DNA of 10,616 bases from URNF01 sp045594105 (lineage in GTDB: Bacteria > Bacillota > Clostridia > Oscillospirales > Acutalibacteraceae). The notes beneath the pieces were generated by a model. It was not told where the DNA came from and ran no database searches. It saw only the letters and a program-made list of their open reading frames with translations. The stretch covers positions 1-10,616 of the forward strand of contig JAZNXY010000033.1 in NCBI GenBank assembly GCA_045594105.1, read 5' to 3'. The translations under genes and the position numbers were made by a program. Shown here piece by piece: positions 7,236 through 10,616 of the stretch (position 1 is the stretch's first letter; every line of letters begins with the position of its first letter).

Positions 7236-8049
7236 ACAGCAGATTGCACAACGCAGTATTATAAAAAAATACCGTAAACAGATATGGAATCGCTTTATCG
7301 GTGCACTGAAGGATTATCAAATGCTGTCGGCAGGGGATACGGTTGCTGTTTGCATTTCCGGCGGCAAGGATTCAATGCTGCTTGCAAAATGTATGCAGGA
7401 GCTGGAGGCGCATGGCAGTGAAGTGCCGTTCACCTGTAAGTTCTTGGTGATGGATCCCGGCTATACATCCGAAAACCGTCGGCAGATAGAAGAAAATGCA
7501 AAAATGCTTGGCGTGCCGATCGAGATTTTTGATGCACCGATTTTTTCGGTGGTAGATCAGCAGGAGGACGGCTCGCCGTGCTATCTGTGTGCCCGTATGC
7601 GCCGTGGTTATTTGTATAAGTTTGCGAAGGAAATGGGTTGCAATAAAATCGCACTTGGTCATCATTTTGATGACGTGATTGAAACCACCTTGATGAGTAT
7701 GCTGTACGGTGCTGAAATGCGTACCATGATGCCAAAGCTCCATAGCACGAACTTTGAAGGTATGGAGCTGATTCGCCCGCTGTATATGGTGAAGGAAGCG
7801 GATATTCTGGCGTGGCAGAGGTATAATGATTTAACCTTTTTGCGTTGTGCGTGTCGCCTGACAGAAGGGCTGGAAAATGATACGATGGATTCGAAACGAC
7901 AGCTTGTGAAACGCTTGATAGCAGACCTGCGCCGAGATAATCCGCAGGTAGATGTCAATATCTTTCGCAGTGCGGAAAACGTCAATCTGGAAACCATTAT
8001 CGGCTATCACAAAGGTGAAGAGCAGCATAGCTTTTTGGATGACTATTGA
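7228..8049 (+). CDS. TtcA-like PP-loop ATPase, putative tRNA sulfur-transfer enzyme
   Basis: A 273-residue enzyme of the TtcA/TilS superfamily. The PP-loop SGGKDS (44-49) binds ATP. CYLCARMRRGYLY (118-130) is the TtcA CxxC-ARxRRG motif, whose cysteines (118, 121) help hold an Fe-S cluster in characterised TtcA. ALGHHFDDVIETTLMSMLYG (142-161) is the conserved core, and the RCACR block (206-210) supplies the third cluster cysteine, as a C-x-C (207, 209). E. coli TtcA makes 2-thiocytidine in tRNA; the substrate of this version is inferred from family only. The ATG at 7228 shares the sequence ATGACTAA with the flippase stop, an 8-base overlap that implies coupled translation. The frame stays open upstream to 7153, but that lies inside the flippase. 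The functional link to the flippase is not obvious. Confidence 0.88.
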   Translation: MTKQQIAQRSIIKKYRKQIWNRFIGALKDYQMLSAGDTVAVCISGGKDSMLLAKCMQELEAHGSEVPFTCKFLVMDPGYTSENRRQIEENAKMLGVPIEIFDAPIFSVVDQQEDGSPCYLCARMRRGYLYKFAKEMGCNKIALGHHFDDVIETTLMSMLYGAEMRTMMPKLHSTNFEGMELIRPLYMVKEADILAWQRYNDLTFLRCACRLTEGLENDTMDSKRQLVKRLIADLRRDNPQVDVNIFRSAENVNLETIIGYHKGEEQHSFLDDY

Positions 8050-8077
8050 GCAGGGGTTGCCATACCTCTGCTTTTTT
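8049..8077 (+). terminator. Rho-independent terminator after the TtcA-like gene
   Basis: A 9-bp stem pairs 8049-8057 with 8064-8072, with one G-T wobble and a six-base loop, followed by six Ts (8072-8077). It begins at the last base of the stop codon. The rest of the gap to 8155 is A/T-rich and holds nothing else I can support. Confidence 0.88.
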
Positions 8078-8155
8078 ATAACTGTATGTCTATCAATCGT
8101 AGATTTTTTCGGGTAAGCTGCGATAAAATCCTACAAAAAGTCTTTTTAAAATAGG

Positions 8156-8185
8156 TTTACCGTACGGGTCACTATCTGTTATAAT
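8156..8185 (+). promoter_or_regulatory. extended -10 promoter of the deacetylase operon
   Basis: A perfect TATAAT at 8180-8185 is preceded by TG one base upstream (TGT-TATAAT), an extended -10. The -35 is weak: TTTACC at 8156-8161 with an 18-base spacer. Transcription would start near 8192, and the AAAGGA ribosome site at 8207-8212 precedes the ATG at 8221 by 8 bases. Confidence 0.72.
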
Positions 8186-8220
8186 GAAACAGGAACAATT
8201 CCTAAGAAAGGAATGAGCAT

Positions 8221-8928
8221 ATGTATACAGTATTGGTAGTTTCGGCACACCCCGACGATATGGAAATTGCGTGTGCGGGGACGTTGTTGAAATGCAAAGA
8301 ACGAGGTGACCGTGTTGTTGTGTGTCATCTCTCTGACGGCAACCAGGGTCACGAAATCATTATGCCGGACGAACTCGGCGCAATGCGCTGTCAGGAAGCG
8401 AAAAACAGCGGAGCTATCGGCGGCTTTGAGGTGATTTGGGGCGGTTTCCATGATTTGGAAATCTATGACAACAACAAAGTGGCACGTGATAAGGTTGTGG
8501 ACGTAATCCGTAGAGTAAATCCCGATTTTATCATTACCCACAATCCCGATGATTATATGCCCGATCATACGGCAACCTCCCGTTTGGTGTTTGATGCGTG
8601 CTTTACCGCAACGGTACCGCATTACGAAACAGGGGAGAAGAAAGTTTCCCGCTTAACCCCTATTTATTATATGGATACGTTGGCGGGTGTGGAGTTTAAT
8701 CCCACCGAATACGTGGATGTGACGCCGTACATTGATAAAAAACTGGAAATGCTCAACTGCCACGAATCGCAGATCGTGTGGATGCGTGACCACGACAATA
8801 TCGATTTTCCCGATATGGTGAGAACCTGTTGTCGTTATCGTGGTTATCAGTGTGGTGCAGAGTACGCAGAAGGTTTCCGTCAATGTCATGTGTACTTAAA
8901 AGGTACAACCAAGAGATTGTTGCCGTAA
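8221..8928 (+). CDS. PIG-L (LmbE-like) family zinc-dependent deacetylase
   Basis: A 235-residue cytoplasmic protein of the PIG-L/LmbE family. Signature motifs are AHPDD (residues 9-13), in which His10 and Asp13 bind zinc and Asp12 is the likely base, and HNPDDYMPDHTATS (107-120), in which His116 completes the metal site. Length is normal (about 220-240). Family members remove N-acetyl groups from glucosamine-containing molecules such as GlcNAc-PI, GlcNAc-inositol, bacillithiol precursors and diacetylchitobiose. The next gene, 12 bases downstream with its own AAGGAG, is a NagB-like protein, so this enzyme may supply a deacetylated amino sugar to it; that pathway is an inference. Bacillithiol biosynthesis is an alternative, but no glycosyltransferase or BshC gene is nearby. 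Confidence 0.9.
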   Translation: MYTVLVVSAHPDDMEIACAGTLLKCKERGDRVVVCHLSDGNQGHEIIMPDELGAMRCQEAKNSGAIGGFEVIWGGFHDLEIYDNNKVARDKVVDVIRRVNPDFIITHNPDDYMPDHTATSRLVFDACFTATVPHYETGEKKVSRLTPIYYMDTLAGVEFNPTEYVDVTPYIDKKLEMLNCHESQIVWMRDHDNIDFPDMVRTCCRYRGYQCGAEYAEGFRQCHVYLKGTTKRLLP

Positions 8929-8940
8929 GGAGAGATAATA

Positions 8941-9888
8941 ATGGACTTTAATTCTACAGTAAAGGGCTCCGCATTAGAGGGCTTTTATCCTACAGGTTGG
9001 GATTTCGAAAAAATCGACGCTTGTATCGGTGAACCCGAAACGGTTTGTGACCGTCAGGTGTTTTGGAACGAGGGCTTTACCCCTGTAAAATGTGACTCTT
9101 TGGGCGAATTTGAAACCTACATGGGTCATGAAATTGCGATGCAGATTAAACTCGCAAAAGACCGTAATGAGAAAATCGCCTTTATCCTGCCCGTAGGTCC
9201 TATGGGTATGTATAAATGGGTGGTATATTTCTTGAAAGAATGGAAAGTGGCGTGTGACCACGTGTACACCTTTAATATGGATGAGTGGGCGGATGCGGAG
9301 GGCAACACCTTGCCTTCCGATAACAGCGGTGCGTTCCAGTACGCTATGGAACAAGCACTGTTTAATCCGCTTGGTGAATTGACTGTACCCGTTTCCCAAC
9401 GTAATTTTGCTACGAAAGAAAACCTGCCCACCTATCCCGAAAAGATTGCGGCACTCAAAGCAGAAGGTGCAAAACTCGTTTTAGTATACGGTATTGGCCG
9501 TATGTGCCATATCGCTTTCTGGGAACCCACCTTTGCGGCGGATTACGCTTCCGAAACGGAGTGGATGGCGGCGCCTTACCGCATTGCAGCGAAAATTCAC
9601 CCGCTGACCGTTGAACAAAATGCGCTTACCAGTTTCAAATCCCGCACCACCTTGGTGCCCTGCCGTGCGAACACCATCGGCCCTGCGCTGTTCTTGCAGG
9701 CGGATTACGCTATCGGCGGCGCGGACGGTACGCTCGGTCGCGGCATGCAGTGGCAGGGTATGTCTCTTTGGATGACCCTGCGTCACGGGCCTACCCCGTG
9801 GATCACTTCTTCGTACATTCCCACCCTGAAAGGTCGTTTGTTCTTCCTGAAAGAGCTGGCGGGCCCTTTGACTGCGGAGTGTAACTAA
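8941..9888 (+). CDS. divergent NagB-like sugar-phosphate isomerase/deaminase
   Basis: A 315-residue protein resembling glucosamine-6-phosphate deaminase (NagB/RpiA fold), longer than the usual 240-270. Recognisable parts are a phosphate-loop-like LPVGPMGMYKWVVYFLKE (83-100), the acidic YTFNMDEWADAEGNTLPSDN block (109-128), in which Asp114 matches the catalytic Asp of the NagB DEY motif, and GIGRMCHIAFWEP (184-196), matching the NagB GxGxDGHIAFNEP block. His190 and Glu195 are kept, but the Asp of the catalytic triad is Met188, the glycine is Cys189 and the Asn is Trp194. The enzyme may therefore use another substrate or mechanism, or do isomerisation without deamination. AAGGAG at 8927-8932, overlapping the upstream stop, sets the start. 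It is the second gene of the deacetylase operon. No clear terminator follows. Confidence 0.78.
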   Translation: MDFNSTVKGSALEGFYPTGWDFEKIDACIGEPETVCDRQVFWNEGFTPVKCDSLGEFETYMGHEIAMQIKLAKDRNEKIAFILPVGPMGMYKWVVYFLKEWKVACDHVYTFNMDEWADAEGNTLPSDNSGAFQYAMEQALFNPLGELTVPVSQRNFATKENLPTYPEKIAALKAEGAKLVLVYGIGRMCHIAFWEPTFAADYASETEWMAAPYRIAAKIHPLTVEQNALTSFKSRTTLVPCRANTIGPALFLQADYAIGGADGTLGRGMQWQGMSLWMTLRHGPTPWITSSYIPTLKGRLFFLKELAGPLTAECN

Positions 9889-9957
9889 GAGTAATGTTGT
9901 TTGATTTGTGCAGACGGTGTGCGTTTGTACAATCTGTGAATACAGACAATAAAAACC

Positions 9958-9986
9958 TTGACAAAGTACGGGAAATGCTATATGAT
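9958..9986 (+). promoter_or_regulatory. promoter of the tRNA-Leu gene
   Basis: A perfect TTGACA at 9958-9963, a 17-base spacer and TATGAT at 9981-9986. Transcription would start near 9993, a few bases before the mature tRNA 5' end at 10001, as is usual for tRNA genes. The gap 9889-9957 before it has no clear terminator; the short stem at 9934-9947 lacks a T run. Confidence 0.88.
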
Positions 9987-10000
9987 AAATACCGTTCCAC

Positions 10001-10087
10001 GCCGCTGTGGTGGAATCGGCAGACACAGGGGACTTAAAATCCCCCGGTAGCGATACCGTACCGGTTCAAGTCCGGTCAGCGGCACCA
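10001..10087 (+). tRNA. tRNA-Leu (anticodon UAA), CCA encoded
   Basis: A complete class II tRNA. The 7-bp acceptor stem pairs GCCGCTG (10001-10007) with CAGCGGC (10077-10083), followed by discriminator A10084 and an encoded CCA (10085-10087). The anticodon stem GGGGA/TCCCC encloses the loop CTTAAAA, giving anticodon TAA, which reads leucine codon UUA. A long variable arm (about 10046-10058) and the T arm with loop TTCAAGT follow, as expected for tRNA-Leu. A consensus promoter precedes it and a very strong terminator follows directly. The last 23 bases are duplicated at 10228-10250. Confidence 0.97.
10065..10087 (+). repeat. 23-bp direct repeat, left copy (tRNA-Leu 3' end)
   Basis: The 3' end of the tRNA, from the T loop through CCA, is repeated exactly at 10228-10250. 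Identity stops just upstream, where the tRNA has GG and the other copy has AA. Duplication of a tRNA 3' end is the classic footprint of site-specific integration by tyrosine recombinases. Confidence 0.85.
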
Positions 10088-10129
10088 AGCAAAGAAGGAT
10101 GGGCATTTGCCCATCCTTCTTTGCTTTTT
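10087..10129 (+). terminator. strong Rho-independent terminator of tRNA-Leu
   Basis: A perfect 18-bp stem pairs 10087-10104 with 10109-10126, with an ATTT loop, and ends in five Ts (10125-10129). It starts at the last base of the tRNA CCA. Confidence 0.95.
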
Positions 10130-10140
10130 GTCACTTATCG

Positions 10141-10186
10141 ACGCAGAACCCGTTAGTCCGCATAAGCGGCTAACAGGGTTTTGCGT
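10141..10186. repeat. long imperfect inverted repeat between the two tRNA 3' copies
   Basis: A 46-base near-palindrome. It pairs ACGCA with TGCGT, then a G-T wobble, AACCC with GGGTT, GTTAG with CTAAC and CCGC with GCGG, around an ATAA loop; the only interruptions are a single A and a single T bulge. About 20 pairs form. It is not followed by a T run, so it does not look like a terminator. Its right arm (10177-10185) can alternatively pair with 10217-10225 (CGCAAAACC). Function unknown: recombination site, RNA processing signal or decayed element end are possible. Confidence 0.75.
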
Positions 10187-10227
10187 GTACACACTACTGC
10201 ACAGAACACACTTCATCGCAAAACCAA

Positions 10228-10250
10228 TTCAAGTCCGGTCAGCGGCACCA
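10228..10250 (+). repeat. 23-bp direct repeat, right copy (orphan tRNA-Leu 3' end)
   Basis: This is an exact copy of tRNA-Leu positions 10065-10087, including the encoded CCA, without a tRNA body in front. The five bases that would pair in the T stem read ACCAA and cannot pair with CCGGT, so it is not a functional tRNA. It has its own terminator immediately downstream, as an original tRNA end would. It is best read as an attachment-site duplicate or the remnant of a displaced or deleted tRNA copy. Confidence 0.85.
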
Positions 10251-10251
10251 A

Positions 10252-10295
10252 CAAAAAGACCTCTTTTGTCTACTGGACAAAAGAGTTCTTTTTGA
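10252..10295 (+). terminator. second terminator, after the orphan tRNA 3' end
   Basis: A 10-bp perfect stem pairs CTCTTTTGTC (10261-10270) with GACAAAAGAG (10276-10285 region) around a short loop. It extends through one mismatch into a further A/T-rich 7-bp stem that ends in the T run at 10289-10293. It is the counterpart of the terminator after the intact tRNA but has a different sequence. Confidence 0.88.
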
Positions 10296-10467
10296 ATGAT
10301 GTTTGCCTTCGGCAAATGATGTTGGGCAACACCCAATGATGACGGCTACGCCTAATGATGTGTGGCTTCGCCACATTTTGGGGCAAATATCGCATCATTG
10401 CGACCCAAGGGAGCAACATCATATTTGCGTAGCAAATGCATCATGTCGCCATTGGCGATGCATCATT
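10294..10467. repeat. symmetric hairpin-repeat array: four ATGATG units then four CATCAT units
   Basis: The gene-free stretch 10294-10467 is a palindromically organised repeat array. ATGATG occurs at 10296, 10316, 10336 and 10355 (spacing 20, 20, 19), and its complement CATCAT at 10393, 10417, 10439 and 10461. Between the words sit small hairpins of differing sequence: TTTGCC/GGCAAA, TTGGG/CCCAA, a degenerate GGC/GCC, TGTGGC/GCCACA, then in the second half ATTTGC/GCAAAT and TCGCC/GGCGA, mostly with 3-base loops. The centre (10378-10408) forms TTGGG/CCCAA over TCGCA/TGCGA. The punctuation words are constant while the stems vary by compensating changes, as in REP/BIME- or MITE-like elements. 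It contains no open frame. Function is unknown. Confidence 0.85.
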
Positions 10468-10494
10468 GAAATGTCCTGAATTTTATGATATAAT
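10466..10494 (+). promoter_or_regulatory. promoter of the four-helix-bundle gene
   Basis: TTGAAA at 10466-10471, a 17-base spacer and a perfect TATAAT at 10489-10494 with an extended TG motif (TGA-TATAAT). The start would be near 10501. The first bases of the -35 are the last bases of the final CATCATT repeat, so the array runs directly into the promoter. Confidence 0.85.
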
Positions 10495-10516
10495 TACTTT
10501 TAAAGGAGGCGATTTT

Positions 10517-10616
10517 GTGAAAGAAAATAAGCTTGCAGAACTTTCAATGGAGTTTGCTGTGGATATTATAAACCTTGTAAGGCAACTTAAAGAAAATCGG
10601 GAAGCCATTATTTCTA
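10517..10616 (+). CDS. four-helix-bundle protein (S23/Avd-like), N-terminal part
   Basis: The first 33 codons of a gene that runs off the window. The GTG start at 10517 is preceded by AAAGGAGG (10502-10509), 7 bases away. The sequence, beginning MKENKLAELSMEFAV and continuing DIINLVRQLKENREAIIS, matches the opening helix of the four-helix-bundle family. That family includes proteins encoded in intervening sequences of 23S rRNA genes and Avd, the accessory protein of diversity-generating retroelements. Family members are small (about 110-130 residues), so most of the gene is missing. The molecular function of stand-alone members is not established; RNA or reverse-transcriptase binding is known only for Avd. 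It sits immediately after the hairpin array, next to a duplicated tRNA end, which suggests an element-associated gene. Confidence 0.78.
   Translation, partial: MKENKLAELSMEFAVDIINLVRQLKENREAIIS

Noticed and set aside
9934..9947. Terminator after the NagB-like gene (TCTGT/ACAGA stem)
   Set aside because: The stem has only 5 bp and is followed by CAATAAAAA rather than a T run; it was not called.
9481..10026. Minus-strand open frame of 181 codons over the NagB-like 3' end and the tRNA
   Set aside because: It overlaps a recognised gene and the start of tRNA-Leu, and its product resembles no family.
10107..10295. Plus-strand open frame of 62 codons between tRNA-Leu and the hairpin array
   Set aside because: It starts inside the tRNA terminator, has no ribosome site, and reads through the palindrome, the orphan tRNA end and the second terminator; all of these are better explained as structures.
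10294..10467. CRISPR array
   Set aside because: The constant word is only 6-7 bases, the intervening parts are themselves hairpins, orientation reverses midway, and no cas gene is visible.

Overview
The window looks like a chromosomal segment from a low-to-mid GC Firmicute of the class Clostridia, probably an Oscillospiraceae/Ruminococcaceae-type gut bacterium. The basis is consensus TTGACA/TATAAT promoters, strong AGGAGG-type ribosome sites, short intergenic gaps, frequent Rho-independent terminators, and a gene set (SigH-like sigma factor, YitT, Tex, CxxC-x17-CxxC zinc ribbon, four-helix-bundle protein) typical of that group. The assignment is an inference; no rRNA or phylogenetic marker was compared.

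Layout. 1-171 is the 3' end of an unrecognised gene with a strong terminator. 382-960 is a SigH-like sigma factor with its own promoter, followed by a small double zinc-ribbon protein (1088-1363) and a terminator. 1471-2361 is a YitT-type membrane protein. It converges on a minus-strand operon across a bidirectional terminator at 2361-2394. That operon, read from 5703 down to 2396, encodes a 108-residue unknown protein, the RNA-binding protein Tex, and a BD-FAE-like alpha/beta hydrolase; each downstream ribosome site touches the preceding stop codon. A back-to-back promoter pair at 5728-5793 drives this operon leftward and a rightward pair: a Wzx/MATE-like polysaccharide flippase and an overlapping TtcA-like PP-loop ATPase. 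8221-9888 is a two-gene operon of a PIG-L (LmbE-like) zinc deacetylase and a divergent NagB-like sugar-phosphate isomerase/deaminase, plausibly a route for deacetylating and deaminating an N-acetylated amino sugar.

The right end is the unusual part. A tRNA-Leu(UAA) gene with its own promoter, encoded CCA and terminator is followed 140 bp later by an exact 23-bp duplicate of its 3' end, which has its own terminator. This resembles an attachment-site duplication or the scar of an excised or decayed element. Directly after it lies a symmetric array of small hairpins: four ATGATG-punctuated units in one orientation, then four in the opposite orientation (CATCAT), spanning about 10294-10467. The last repeat merges into the -35 box of a near-consensus extended -10 promoter for a gene cut by the window edge. 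Its first 33 residues match the four-helix-bundle (S23/Avd-like) family. The tRNA scar, hairpin array and four-helix-bundle gene together are the best candidate here for an undescribed mobile or regulatory unit.
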